DNA from: WQUF01 sp031549885
GTDB lineage: Bacteria; Bacillota; Clostridia; Clostridiales; Clostridiaceae
Assembly: GCA_031549885.1 (NCBI GenBank)
Contig: JAVBPD010000142.1
Span: forward strand, 1-31,107
Direction: 5' to 3'
Length of the DNA stretch: 31,107 nucleotides
Of the stretch, positions 15,887-24,256 are shown piece after piece. Below the pieces are notes generated by a model. The model was not told the origin of the DNA. It saw only the letters and a list, made by a program, of their open reading frames with translations, and ran no database searches. A program made the position numbers and the translations under genes. The stretch's first letter is position 1, and each line of letters begins with the position of its first letter.

Positions 15887-15957
15887 TTTTTTGATGGCTT
15901 AATTTTATAAACTAAATGCTAAAGATGTTTTAATTAAAAACAAATGAGGTGTGCAAA

Positions 15958-16827
15958 ATGAAAATGAAAAAGAAGTTGCTGTATATTATTTTTATAGTAA
16001 TCAATATCTTAGCATTTAAAACTATGGTAAATAGCGAAGAAATTAACGTTCCCCTTGCCCATAAAGATGCAGACCCACCAGTTCACAGCTTTCATTTTAA
16101 AGAAATAGAGCATAAAGATTCTGAAAAAGTTATATTGCCCTGCACAGAATTAGTGGACATGCTTTCTATGGATGAAATTTATGAAAAACTAAAACCGCCA
16201 CTTGTACAAGATTCTGCTGGAGTAAAATATATAGCACTTACATTTGATGATGGCCCAAGTTCAGAAAACACTCCTAAGTTATTAGATGCTTTGGATAAAT
16301 ACAATGCAAAAGCCACGTTTTTCTTAGTGGGTAATAGAATTTCAAATAGCGCTGAAATAGTGAAAAGAATGCATGATTCCGGTCAACAAATAGGAAATCA
16401 TACATTTGATCATGCAAATCTTACAAATTTAAATAGTGAAGATATTGTATCTGAAATAATGAAAACTTCAGATTTGATAAATTCTATTACCGGATCACGC
16501 CCAACCTTAGTAAGACCTCCCTATGGTGAATTTAATGATATAACAAATGGTATATGTAAATTAAATGGAAGTGCTGTTATGCTTTGGGATGTGGATACAG
16601 AGGATTGGAATAACCAAAATATAGATGCAGTGTACAATCATATAGTGAATAATGCAAATGATGGAGATGTGGTTTTGCTACATGACTTATACCAAACTAG
16701 TGTAGATGCGGCAATTAAACTTCTTCATGACTTAAGCAATAAAGGGTATAAGTTTGTGACAATAGATGAACTTGCTTTTATTAAAAATAAGACAATAAAA
16801 AGCGGAGTGGTTTACTCAAGCTTTTGA
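15958..16827 (+). CDS. Secreted polysaccharide deacetylase (NodB domain)
   Basis: A 289-residue carbohydrate esterase family 4 protein with an N-terminal signal or anchor segment (residues about 4-25). NodB motifs in order are LTFDDGPS (catalytic base and metal Asp), GNHTFDH (metal His148 and His152), RPPYGEF, WDVDTEDW and VVLLHD. It should remove N-acetyl groups from peptidoglycan or another GlcNAc polymer outside the membrane. The ATG at 15958 is chosen because TGAGGTG lies 6 bases upstream; the GTG three codons earlier lies within that Shine-Dalgarno. The order and spacing of motifs resemble PdaA/PdaB-type enzymes, but a sporulation role is not shown. Confidence 0.9.
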   Translation: MKMKKKLLYIIFIVINILAFKTMVNSEEINVPLAHKDADPPVHSFHFKEIEHKDSEKVILPCTELVDMLSMDEIYEKLKPPLVQDSAGVKYIALTFDDGPSSENTPKLLDALDKYNAKATFFLVGNRISNSAEIVKRMHDSGQQIGNHTFDHANLTNLNSEDIVSEIMKTSDLINSITGSRPTLVRPPYGEFNDITNGICKLNGSAVMLWDVDTEDWNNQNIDAVYNHIVNNANDGDVVLLHDLYQTSVDAAIKLLHDLSNKGYKFVTIDELAFIKNKTIKSGVVYSSF

Positions 16828-16862
16828 TTATAAAAATGCCTTTACTTATTGATATAATAAAT

Positions 16863-16897
16863 ATTGCTTTTCAGCATAAAAGCAATTGTGATATAAT
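16863..16897 (+). promoter_or_regulatory. Hairpin and extended -10 promoter before the sensing operon
   Basis: ATTGCTTTT (16863-16871) pairs with AAAAGCAAT (16878-16886) around a 6-base loop. It is followed by TG-A-TATAAT (TATAAT at 16892-16897), an extended -10 element 30 bases before the exported-protein start. The hairpin may terminate the deacetylase transcript or be an operator; no good -35 is visible. Confidence 0.45.
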
Positions 16898-16926
16898 TTT
16901 GAAAAGATTTTTATTTAGGTGGTGTG

Positions 16927-17985
16927 ATGAAAGGGAGATTATTTTTAATTTTTATAGTAATATGTTTATTTTTTAATGGAGGTTACCCAGATGCTCATGC
17001 TGCTCAAAATAGTATTGATGATTTAAACGATTTTACAATGCGAATTAATAACACTAATTTTGAAAAAGAAATTTCTATTAATGGTTTTTCTATAATTCAA
17101 AATCAAGTATATTCTGTTATACATAATGAGTTTGGTGAGATTAAGCTTATTCCTGCTATGGATACAAAATATCAATTAATTATATTATTTTTTGCAGATA
17201 TAAATGGGAACATCATTTTTAAAACCTATAATCTTCAGTGTAACTTTTTAATTCAAGAGCAATTTAAACAATCAGCTAAAGGAGTATCCTCAGTTTCTTT
17301 TACAGATTTAAATGGTGATGGGCTTTTAGATATTATTCTTATTTATTCTTGTGATTATGAAAATTCTCAAAATACCTTTAACGTTGGAGATGTTCTCTTT
17401 CAAAACAGCAAAGGATTTTATCGTGACTTTCGCATATCAGATAAAATCAACAGGTTTGATATGAATAAAAACGTTAATGCAATTGAGGATTATGTAAAAG
17501 ATGGGAAATCTGCTGAATTCTTATATACTTCTGAAACTTTAGGACAGCTTATAGACAATGGTTTTAATGTGATAAAAAGCCAGAGCTTTGATGTTCATTT
17601 AGAAAAATTTGGTGTTGCACAGCTTGTTCCAGGTTTTTATAATATGGCTGGACAAAACTATCTTATGATTTATTTAATTAACTCTGATGGGAATATCTTA
17701 TGGAATTTTCAGCCTATGCAAGATCATATGAATTTTTTTAGTATAAAAGCTTGCTCATTTATTGATGTTAATGGTGATGGTCTTAAGGATATTAATATTC
17801 TTGCAAGTTATATTGATATTGATGAAAAAGGAAATGCAAGCTTAGTTATAGATTTTAATATTTATTATCAAGAAGCTGGTTATTTCATAGAAGATACTGA
17901 ATTTAAAAGTAATTACACATTTAAATACACTGATGGGTTGCCGAATATTACACAAAAAGCACGGGAGTTTTGGGGGTGGAGATAA
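16927..17985 (+). CDS. Exported protein with two FG-GAP/VCBS-like calcium motifs
   Basis: A 352-residue secreted protein with a signal peptide ending near AHA-AQ (residue about 26). The mature part is an internal duplication: NGFSIIQNQVYSVI...DINGNIIF near residue 52 and NGFNVIKSQSFDVH...NSDGNILW near 211. Each is followed by an EF-like loop, FTDLNGDGLLDI (127-135) and FIDVNGDGLKDI (280-288), as in FG-GAP/VCBS beta-propeller repeats that bind Ca2+. The ATG at 16927 is preferred over GTG 16924 for its spacing from AGGTGG. It is directly followed, without a gap, by a response regulator, so it may supply the extracellular input of the two-component system (inference). Confidence 0.8.
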   Translation: MKGRLFLIFIVICLFFNGGYPDAHAAQNSIDDLNDFTMRINNTNFEKEISINGFSIIQNQVYSVIHNEFGEIKLIPAMDTKYQLIILFFADINGNIIFKTYNLQCNFLIQEQFKQSAKGVSSVSFTDLNGDGLLDIILIYSCDYENSQNTFNVGDVLFQNSKGFYRDFRISDKINRFDMNKNVNAIEDYVKDGKSAEFLYTSETLGQLIDNGFNVIKSQSFDVHLEKFGVAQLVPGFYNMAGQNYLMIYLINSDGNILWNFQPMQDHMNFFSIKACSFIDVNGDGLKDINILASYIDIDEKGNASLVIDFNIYYQEAGYFIEDTEFKSNYTFKYTDGLPNITQKAREFWGWR

Positions 17986-18642
17986 TTGTATAGAATTTTA
18001 ATAATTGAAGATGAAAAAGCCATTAGTGACCTTATAAGTATGTATCTTACAATGGCTGGATACCGTTGCACATGTAAATTTAATGGAATTGAAGGGGCTG
18101 ATGCTATTGAATCTCTCCAATTTGATTTGATTTTGCTGGATATAATGCTTCCAGGTGCTGACGGCTATGAGCTTATGGACTATATTCGCCCTTTAGGAAT
18201 TCCTGTTATATTTATAACTGCAAAACATGATGTAAGAGACCGTGTTAAAGGGCTTAGGCTTGGTGCAGATGATTATTTAATTAAACCATTTGACCTTATT
18301 GAGCTTCAAGCTAGAGTTGAAACTGTTTTAAGGCGCTATAACAAAATGGAAAATATAGTACATATTAATGATGTAACTGTAAATTTTGATGCAAGAACAG
18401 TTATAAAAGATAATAGACCAGTTGATCTTACTGCAAAAGAATACAAACTTTTAATTCTTTTTATAAAAAATAAGAACATCGCACTTTTTCGAGATGTAAT
18501 ATATGAAAGGGTTTGGGAATGTGAATATGACGGGGATAGTCGCACTGTAGATCTTCATGTGCAAAGGCTTAGAAAAAAACTTGGCTTTGAAAATATTTTA
18601 ATAACCGTTTATAAGGTTGGCTATCGTTTAGAGGTGGGCTAA
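17986..18642 (+). CDS. OmpR/PhoB-type response regulator
   Basis: A 218-residue regulator. The receiver domain (residues 1-118) has the acidic pocket IEDE, phosphoacceptor Asp52 in LLDIMLPG, FITAK and Lys100 in LIKPF. A winged-helix DNA-binding domain follows (about 125-216, ending VYKVGYRLEV). The start is TTG immediately after the previous stop, with GGGGGTGGAG 4-6 bases before it. The stop overlaps the kinase ATG (TAATG), so expression is coupled. Its targets are unknown. Confidence 0.93.
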   Translation: MYRILIIEDEKAISDLISMYLTMAGYRCTCKFNGIEGADAIESLQFDLILLDIMLPGADGYELMDYIRPLGIPVIFITAKHDVRDRVKGLRLGADDYLIKPFDLIELQARVETVLRRYNKMENIVHINDVTVNFDARTVIKDNRPVDLTAKEYKLLILFIKNKNIALFRDVIYERVWECEYDGDSRTVDLHVQRLRKKLGFENILITVYKVGYRLEVG

Positions 18643-20024
18643 TGAAGTTTTCTTTCAAAGTTTTTTTCTGCTTTATAATTGTAATTGCAATAGCAATGGG
18701 ATTTGGAGGTTTCTATCTTATAGATTCAGTATTTAGCTTGGCAATAAATAGAGAGATTCGCCAAGCCCTTGATGAGAACAAAATTGTATGCTTTACTTTT
18801 AAAACCATTGCTTTAAATGCAGCTCTTAAATACGATAGTCTAAGGGATGAAGCTATAAAAGATATTGCAGAGACATTGGAGACTGGAAGATTTATTCAAA
18901 TGAGAGATGAAAATAAAAAACTTTTATATTCTGGAGAAAATTTTAATTCATTAAATTTAAGTTTAGATAATGCTTCTGAAAATAAAACAGTATGCAAAAT
19001 ATTAAAATCTGATAGAGGCTATTTTGTTTATACTGCAACTATGATTCAAGTTTTAGATAAATCTTTGTACCTTGAGACTCTAAAAGATATATCAACAATT
19101 TTTTCACAGCGTGTATCAAACTTTTCAATTTATCAAAGCGTTACAATTATAACTCTTATTACAGGATCAATTGTGATGTATATTTTATCCATTTGGCTTA
19201 CAAAACCAGTGAAAATGCTTACTAAAGCTGCAAGGAGTATGGCTCAAGGTGAATACAAAATAAGAGCAGTAAAGGTTACAGAAGATGAGTTTGGTATGCT
19301 TACCGATGATTTTAATAAAATGGCAAATGCTCTTGATGAAAAAATAACTGAACTTAAGGATGAAGCAGAATCAAAAGAAAATTTTGTTCAAGCTTTTACT
19401 CATGAGCTAAAAACACCTTTAACTGCGATTGTAGGTTATGCAGATTTACTTCGTTCTAAAAAAATGGAAGAAGAGGGAAGGCTTTTAGCAGCAGATTATA
19501 TATACCGTGAAGGAAAACGGCTTGAGTCTCTTTCATTTAATTTACTAGATATTTTTGTGATGAAAAAAAGTGATCATATTTTTAAATTAATTTCTGTTAA
19601 TTCGATTTTTGACTTTATTAATGTTACATTTTATCCAAATAAAGATGCAAATATAATTATTAAATATGAAGATGCTTATATTAACTCTGAAATTACGCTA
19701 ATTACTACCGTCCTTTTTAATTTAATTGAGAATGCAATTAGTGCTTCTTATGAGGGAGGAAAAGTAGAAGTTAATGGCAGGTTTTTGGAAAAAGGTTATG
19801 AATTTTCTGTAATAGATTATGGATGTGGAATTAGTGATAAAGATATACATAAAATTACTGAAGCATTTTATATGGTTGACAAGTCTCGTACACGTAAAAG
19901 GGGTAGTGCTGGACTTGGCCTTGCTCTTTGCAATGAGATTTTAAAGTTGCATAATAGCAAGCTTGAAATCGAAAGCAAACTAGGTGAGGGCACCAAAATA
20001 TGTTTTGAGATACCTAAACCATGA
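18642..20024 (+). CDS. Membrane sensor histidine kinase
   Basis: A 460-residue kinase with TM1 at residues about 7-29, an extracellular sensor of about 130 residues, TM2 at about 165-186 and HAMP at about 187-240. The HisKA domain follows with phosphoacceptor His254 in FTHELKTPLTAI. The ATP-binding domain has N box NLIENAISAS (about 360), G1 DYGCGIS (about 392) and G2 GSAGLGLAL (about 421). It partners with the upstream regulator. The gene ends one base-run before a short spacer leading to the last operon gene. Confidence 0.93.
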   Translation: MKFSFKVFFCFIIVIAIAMGFGGFYLIDSVFSLAINREIRQALDENKIVCFTFKTIALNAALKYDSLRDEAIKDIAETLETGRFIQMRDENKKLLYSGENFNSLNLSLDNASENKTVCKILKSDRGYFVYTATMIQVLDKSLYLETLKDISTIFSQRVSNFSIYQSVTIITLITGSIVMYILSIWLTKPVKMLTKAARSMAQGEYKIRAVKVTEDEFGMLTDDFNKMANALDEKITELKDEAESKENFVQAFTHELKTPLTAIVGYADLLRSKKMEEEGRLLAADYIYREGKRLESLSFNLLDIFVMKKSDHIFKLISVNSIFDFINVTFYPNKDANIIIKYEDAYINSEITLITTVLFNLIENAISASYEGGKVEVNGRFLEKGYEFSVIDYGCGISDKDIHKITEAFYMVDKSRTRKRGSAGLGLALCNEILKLHNSKLEIESKLGEGTKICFEIPKP

Positions 20025-20035
20025 AAGGAGTGGTT

Positions 20036-20857
20036 ATGAGTATTTTTTCTAAAAAAAATGTCTATATAATGATTATGGTATTTGTGGTAATTATATCTGT
20101 TTTTGGGCCTCAAGTGCTGTCAACGTATAGTGATAGAAAAATCTTAAACAAAGAAGTTATGGAAGATACAGATATTGAAGGTTATAGGTATTCAATTACA
20201 CCAAAGGAAAAACTTTATATTCTTTCTAACGCCATTGAAAACAGAAGTTTAATTCAGAGTGATTTTTCAGCGTTAACTAGGATTCATAGTAATTTAGAGA
20301 AAACACAAAGGCAATCCTATGCACTGCTTGCAAATTACAACAATGTTGAAATTAACGATAATACAAAGCAAAAAGTAATTGAAAATTTAAAAGAAGAATT
20401 CTTGAAGCTTCAAAATGAGGATGCAATTCCAAAGTTTGAATTTGACACAAATATTAAATCATATGACATTAGACTTTTTACTGCTTTAGATATTCTTGAA
20501 CCTAAAAGAACTGTTCAAGTTTGGCAAATAGAAACTAATGCAGAAACTTTTTATTCTAAAGAATATAAGAATTATATCAGCTGTTATGCTGATTTTGAAA
20601 CAGGCAAATTGTACAGTTTTTCTTTTCGATATGAAAAAGATTGGAGCTTTTATAAGATAGATAATATAATTAAAAAATGGTGTGAATATATGAGTATTGG
20701 CACAGCTCAAGATTTTATACCTCCTAATCCATCGCTTGAAGAAACTAAATTTTATAAAAAATATGCCATAGAAGGTGAAAATAAAGATAAAACTATTGTT
20801 ACCATCGGGTTTTATGAAGGTATTAATGAATTCTTTTTAAAAATAAGCAATAGATAA
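20036..20857 (+). CDS. Membrane-anchored protein of the two-component operon, unknown function
   Basis: A 273-residue protein with one N-terminal hydrophobic segment (residues about 9-27) and an extracellular remainder rich in Lys, Glu and Tyr. I recognise no family. The ATG at 20036 is chosen because AAAGGAG lies 5 bases upstream; an earlier in-frame ATG at 20021 overlaps the kinase stop. As the last gene of a kinase operon with an anchored external domain, it may modulate the kinase (inference). Confidence 0.7.
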   Translation: MSIFSKKNVYIMIMVFVVIISVFGPQVLSTYSDRKILNKEVMEDTDIEGYRYSITPKEKLYILSNAIENRSLIQSDFSALTRIHSNLEKTQRQSYALLANYNNVEINDNTKQKVIENLKEEFLKLQNEDAIPKFEFDTNIKSYDIRLFTALDILEPKRTVQVWQIETNAETFYSKEYKNYISCYADFETGKLYSFSFRYEKDWSFYKIDNIIKKWCEYMSIGTAQDFIPPNPSLEETKFYKKYAIEGENKDKTIVTIGFYEGINEFFLKISNR

Positions 20858-20887
20858 TACATAAATTTTCTAACTTGCATAAATAGA

Positions 20888-20919
20888 GGTAGTGTATAAC
20901 AGAGATTTTATACACTACC
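20888..20919. terminator. Inverted repeat between convergent genes, likely terminator
   Basis: GGTAGTGTATAA (20888-20899) pairs perfectly with TTATACACTACC (20908-20919). It lies between the kinase operon and the minus-strand spermidine synthase. T tracts are weak on both sides. Confidence 0.65.
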
Positions 20920-20925
20920 AAAAAT

Positions 20926-21759
20926 CTATTCTTCCATTAAATCTTTAATAAATTGAGGAAGCACAAAGCAAGCCTCATGCAATTCTTTATTATAATATTT
21001 AGTAGGAAAAGAAACTTTATTTTCCATTGAAATTTTGCTAGGGTCATATTTTTTACTTCCCACTGTAAAGCTCCAAAATCCAGTTGGATAAGTTGGAATT
21101 CCTGCCATAAATATTTTAGTTGTTGGAAATACTTCTTTTACATCCTTATAAATTTGTTTAACTAAATCTGGAAGTAAAAATGGAGTTTCAGTTTGAGCAA
21201 TAAAAATGCCATCTTCTTTTAAGCATTCAAAAATTGCCTTGTAAAAGCTGCCACCAAATAAATTTGCACCTACTGAAAATGGGTCAGTAGAGTCTACAAT
21301 TATTATATCAAATTCATCTTTATGATTTATAACATACTTTAAGCCATCTCCTATGAATATTTCACATCTAGGATTAACAAGTTCACAGCTTATTTCAGGT
21401 AGAAATTCTTTAGAATATTTTATAACATCTTCATCTATTTCACATAAAATGACCTTTTCAACATTTGGATGCTTTAATATTTCACGAATTGCGCCACCAT
21501 CACCTCCGCCAACAACTAAAACTTTCTTAGGATTTTTGTGTGAGTATAGTGGAATATGAGCTATCATCTCATGGTAGATAAATTCATCTTTAATGGTGGT
21601 TTGAACTATTCCGTCAAGCACTAGCATTCTACCAAAAGCTTCAGTGTCAACAATGGCTAAATCTTGATATTTAGTTTGTTTTCTAATGAGAGTTTTTTTA
21701 ATTTTGTATGTAAGAGCTACATCATTAATTTGAGTTTCTTTTAACCATAAATCAAGCAT
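20926..21759 (-). CDS. speE: Polyamine aminopropyltransferase (spermidine synthase)
   Basis: A 277-residue cytosolic enzyme that transfers an aminopropyl group from decarboxylated S-adenosylmethionine to putrescine or a related diamine. A short N-terminal beta domain (1-60) with YQDLAIVDTEAFGRML precedes the methyltransferase-like fold. GGGDGG at 84-89, CEID near 107 and DSTDP at 156-160 are the cofactor and substrate signatures. The ATG has GGAG about 8 bases upstream. No speA, speB or speD is adjacent, so the gene stands alone. The exact amine acceptor cannot be told. Confidence 0.93.
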   Translation of the reverse strand: MLDLWLKETQINDVALTYKIKKTLIRKQTKYQDLAIVDTEAFGRMLVLDGIVQTTIKDEFIYHEMIAHIPLYSHKNPKKVLVVGGGDGGAIREILKHPNVEKVILCEIDEDVIKYSKEFLPEISCELVNPRCEIFIGDGLKYVINHKDEFDIIIVDSTDPFSVGANLFGGSFYKAIFECLKEDGIFIAQTETPFLLPDLVKQIYKDVKEVFPTTKIFMAGIPTYPTGFWSFTVGSKKYDPSKISMENKVSFPTKYYNKELHEACFVLPQFIKDLMEE

Positions 21760-21858
21760 GTTCCTACTCCTTTTAAATAAATTCTTTTTTTATTATAACA
21801 ATTTTGAATACTACTATCAATGTAGGTTAATATTAATATTAAGTTATCTAGTATAATA

Positions 21859-21885
21859 GAAGGAATTAATTGTAAAATGTAGAAT
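21859..21885 (+). promoter_or_regulatory. Sigma-H promoter of the spoIIA operon
   Basis: GAAGGAATT (21859-21867) matches the sigma-H -35 RWAGGAxxT at every position. After 13 bases AGAAT (21881-21885) matches the -10 HGAAT. This is the expected control of spoIIA at the onset of sporulation. I found no clear Spo0A box (TGTCGAA) in the roughly 100 bases before it. Confidence 0.75.
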
Positions 21886-21925
21886 AATTATCTAATAACT
21901 ACATATAACTAGGTAGGTGGATCTT

Positions 21926-22270
21926 ATGGAATTAAGTTATGAAAGAAAAAATAAAATGTTAATAGTTAAACTTTTTGGAGAATTAGATCATCATAGTGCG
22001 GAAGAAGTAAGGGTCAAAGTTGATAGCTTAATCGACACATATAGTGTAGACAACCTTATTTTTGACTTTAAAAATGTAACTTTTATGGATAGTTCAGGTA
22101 TTGGTGTCGTAATTGGAAGGCACAAAAAACTTCAAATGAAAAATGGAGAAACTGCTCTTATAAATGTTTCAAATAGGGTAAAGGTCATATTTGATTTATC
22201 TGGAGTTTTCAAAATAGTAAAGTATTATAATAATTTAGATAAGGCGATGAAGGCACTGGGAGGGATATAA
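21926..22270 (+). CDS. spoIIAA: Anti-sigma-F factor antagonist SpoIIAA
   Basis: A 114-residue STAS-domain protein. GELDHHSAE near residue 18 and FMDSSGIGVVIGRHK near 53 are diagnostic; Ser56 corresponds to the serine phosphorylated by SpoIIAB (Ser58 in B. subtilis). When dephosphorylated it frees sigma-F from SpoIIAB. The ATG at 21926 follows AGGTAGGTGG by 5 bases; the GTG at 21917 is in the Shine-Dalgarno. Its stop overlaps the spoIIAB start. Confidence 0.96.
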   Translation: MELSYERKNKMLIVKLFGELDHHSAEEVRVKVDSLIDTYSVDNLIFDFKNVTFMDSSGIGVVIGRHKKLQMKNGETALINVSNRVKVIFDLSGVFKIVKYYNNLDKAMKALGGI

Positions 22271-22794
22271 TGAAACTTAATAAAATCAATATTACCAATG
22301 ACGATGAAAGGTCCATGGGCTTAGCTTCACAAGAAGACAGCTATTCTATAAAAGAAAAAGGCATCAATATAAATAGCATGAAAATTGAATTTTTAGCTAA
22401 ATCCTGTAATGAGAGCTTTGCTAGAGTTGCTGTTGCTGCTTTTGTTTCCCAACTTGACCCAACGATTGATGAAATATCCGATATAAAAACTGCTATTTCT
22501 GAGGCAGTGACAAATTCAATAATACATGGTTATAATGAAAACCCTGAAGAAAAAATTTATATAGAAACAGAGTTATTCGAAAATGATGTTAAAATATCAG
22601 TAGAAGATTTCGGATGTGGCATTGAAAATATAGAAGAAGCTAGAACGCCGTTATTTACATCAAGGGCAGATCTTGAAAGATCAGGAATGGGCTTTACTGT
22701 GATGGAAACCTTTATGGATAAAGTTGAGGTTTATTCTGAAAAGGGGAAAGGCACTAAAGTTATCATGTATAAAACCTTAAACTCAGTGAAATAG
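22270..22794 (+). CDS. spoIIAB: Anti-sigma-F factor / serine kinase SpoIIAB, with N-terminal extension
   Basis: A GHKL-fold kinase that holds sigma-F inactive and phosphorylates SpoIIAA. Core signatures are MKIEFLAKSCNESFARV (from residue 37), EAVTNSIIHGY (N box), EDFGCGI (G1) and SRADLERSGMGFTVM (lid/G2). Typical SpoIIAB proteins are about 140-146 residues and begin near Met37. Here the frame starts 36 residues earlier at an ATG overlapping the spoIIAA stop (TAATG), with a good GGGAGGG upstream, whereas Met37 has no ribosome site. The extension is polar and charged. It is either a real lineage-specific tail or a sign that a weak internal start is used. Confidence 0.94.
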   Translation: MKLNKINITNDDERSMGLASQEDSYSIKEKGININSMKIEFLAKSCNESFARVAVAAFVSQLDPTIDEISDIKTAISEAVTNSIIHGYNENPEEKIYIETELFENDVKISVEDFGCGIENIEEARTPLFTSRADLERSGMGFTVMETFMDKVEVYSEKGKGTKVIMYKTLNSVK

Positions 22795-22802
22795 GTGAGT
22801 AA

Positions 22803-23558
22803 ATGGAGGGAAATGAGAAGAAAAAAGACACTTTCCATTATGAGGACAATCTAGATCTTTTAAAACAGGCGCAAAATGGAGATAACAATGCTTTAAATTC
22901 GCTAATTGAACTGAACATGCCACTTGTAACAAATATCAGCAAAAAATTTTTAAATAGAGGATATGAATATGATGATATTTTTCAAATTGGCTGTATTGGC
23001 CTTGTAAAGGCAGTTAAGAATTTTAATTTTGAGTTCAATGTAAAATTTTCTACTTATGCTGTACCCATGATAATTGGAGAAATTAAGAGATTTTTAAGAG
23101 ATGATGGAATGATAAAAGTCTCAAGAAGTATAAAACTTGCAGCAAGAAAAATTCAGCTTGCTAAAGATGAATTGTCAAAAAAACTTGGACGAGAACCAAC
23201 CGTTCAAGAAATATCAGATTATGCTGAAATGGCTTGTGAAGAAATTTTGGATGCAATAGATAGTATGAACAACATTCAATATCTTTATGATGTGGTTCAT
23301 CAAGATGATGGAAGTCCAGTTCTTCTCATTGACAGAATAAGCGAAGATGTATCAGAGGATAGGGAGTTTATAGATAAAATTGCTTTAAAGGAAATATTAA
23401 ATGCACTTGATGCAAAATCTAGGCAAATTATTATGCTCAGATATTTTAAAGATAAAACACAAGTTCAAGTTGCTGAAATGCTGGGAATAAGCCAAGTTCA
23501 AGTATCAAGAATAGAAAAGAAAGTTTTAAAATCTTTAAGAAATAAATTAATTGGATAA
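22803..23558 (+). CDS. sigF: Forespore sigma factor sigma-F
   Basis: A 251-residue sigma-70 family factor, the first forespore-specific sigma. Region 2 (GYEYDDIFQIGCIGLVKAVKNF and VPMIIGEIKRFLRDDG), region 3 and the region 4 helix-turn-helix (TQVQVAEMLGISQVQVSRIEKKVL) are present. Gene order directly after spoIIAA and spoIIAB distinguishes it from sigG and sigB. GGTGAG precedes the ATG. An intrinsic terminator follows. Confidence 0.96.
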   Translation: MEGNEKKKDTFHYEDNLDLLKQAQNGDNNALNSLIELNMPLVTNISKKFLNRGYEYDDIFQIGCIGLVKAVKNFNFEFNVKFSTYAVPMIIGEIKRFLRDDGMIKVSRSIKLAARKIQLAKDELSKKLGREPTVQEISDYAEMACEEILDAIDSMNNIQYLYDVVHQDDGSPVLLIDRISEDVSEDREFIDKIALKEILNALDAKSRQIIMLRYFKDKTQVQVAEMLGISQVQVSRIEKKVLKSLRNKLIG

Positions 23559-23560
23559 AT

Positions 23561-23590
23561 ACCTGAAACTCTTTAGTTCAGGTTTTTTTT
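23561..23590 (+). terminator. Intrinsic terminator after sigF
   Basis: ACCTGAAACT (23561-23570) pairs with AGTTCAGGT (23574-23582) with one bulged A, followed by eight T. It separates the spoIIA and spoVA transcription units. Confidence 0.85.
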
Positions 23591-23631
23591 ATGAAAAAAT
23601 ATAAATTTTTAGATTTTAAAATAACTATTTC

Positions 23632-23660
23632 GCATATAATAAACATTTTGGTGCAAAATA
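23632..23660 (+). promoter_or_regulatory. Candidate sigma-G/sigma-F promoter of the spoVA operon
   Basis: GCATA (23632-23636) fits the forespore -35 (GYATR). After 17 bases CAAAATA (23654-23660) matches the -10 CATAMTA at six of seven positions. spoVA operons are sigma-G dependent in B. subtilis. The leader to spoVAC would be about 140 bases. Confidence 0.45.
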
Positions 23661-23711
23661 TTATTGCGAATTTTTAAAGTAAAATAAAATTGTGATGGAA
23701 CTTAATAGCAC

Positions 23712-23727
23712 TTTAACTATAGTTAAA
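23712..23727. repeat. Perfect 16-bp palindrome in the spoVA leader
   Basis: TTTAACTATAGTTAAA reads the same on both strands and lies downstream of the candidate promoter, 80 bases before spoVAC. A T-rich run follows a few bases on, so it could be an operator (for example for a forespore repressor) or a weak attenuator. Confidence 0.5.
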
Positions 23728-23807
23728 ATGTTGTTTTTTGTTATTATTAAAATTTAATAAATAAAAAATGCAAAAATGAATAAACTAAATATTACAGGAG
23801 GTGAACT

Positions 23808-24251
23808 ATGGAGAAATTTACAAAATCTAATTATAAAGATGCAGTAGATAAAAAGCAAGTAAATAACAGAATAGTTCCCAACGCTATTACAGCCTTTTTA
23901 GTTGGAGGGTTTATTTGTACCATTGCTGAAGTAATAAATAGCATTCTTGTCAATATGGAAATAGAAAAAGAAGCAGCAGCTACATGGACAGTTATAATTA
24001 TGGTTTTTCTAGGAGCTTTTTTTACTGGTATTGGAGTATATGATAAATGGGCAAAATATGCAGGAGCAGGTACTATTGTTCCTATTACAGGGTTTTCAAA
24101 TTCTATTTCTTCAGCTGCTATAGAATTTAAAAGCGAAGGGTTTGTATTAGGAGTAGGGTCAAAAATATTCTTAATTGCAGGTCCTGTTATTGCTTATGGA
24201 GTTGCTACATCCATAATAATTGGAATAATATACTACTTTTTTTCGAGGTGA
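23808..24251 (+). CDS. spoVAC: Stage V sporulation protein AC
   Basis: A 147-residue inner-forespore-membrane protein, part of the SpoVA channel that moves Ca-dipicolinate into the developing spore and out during germination; the AC subunit is thought to be mechanosensitive. Several hydrophobic segments are visible, with the family motif GAFFTGIGVYDKWAKYAGAG and PITGFSNSI. AGGAGGTG precedes the ATG. Confidence 0.95.
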   Translation: MEKFTKSNYKDAVDKKQVNNRIVPNAITAFLVGGFICTIAEVINSILVNMEIEKEAAATWTVIIMVFLGAFFTGIGVYDKWAKYAGAGTIVPITGFSNSISSAAIEFKSEGFVLGVGSKIFLIAGPVIAYGVATSIIIGIIYYFFSR

Positions 24252-24256
24252 TTTTA

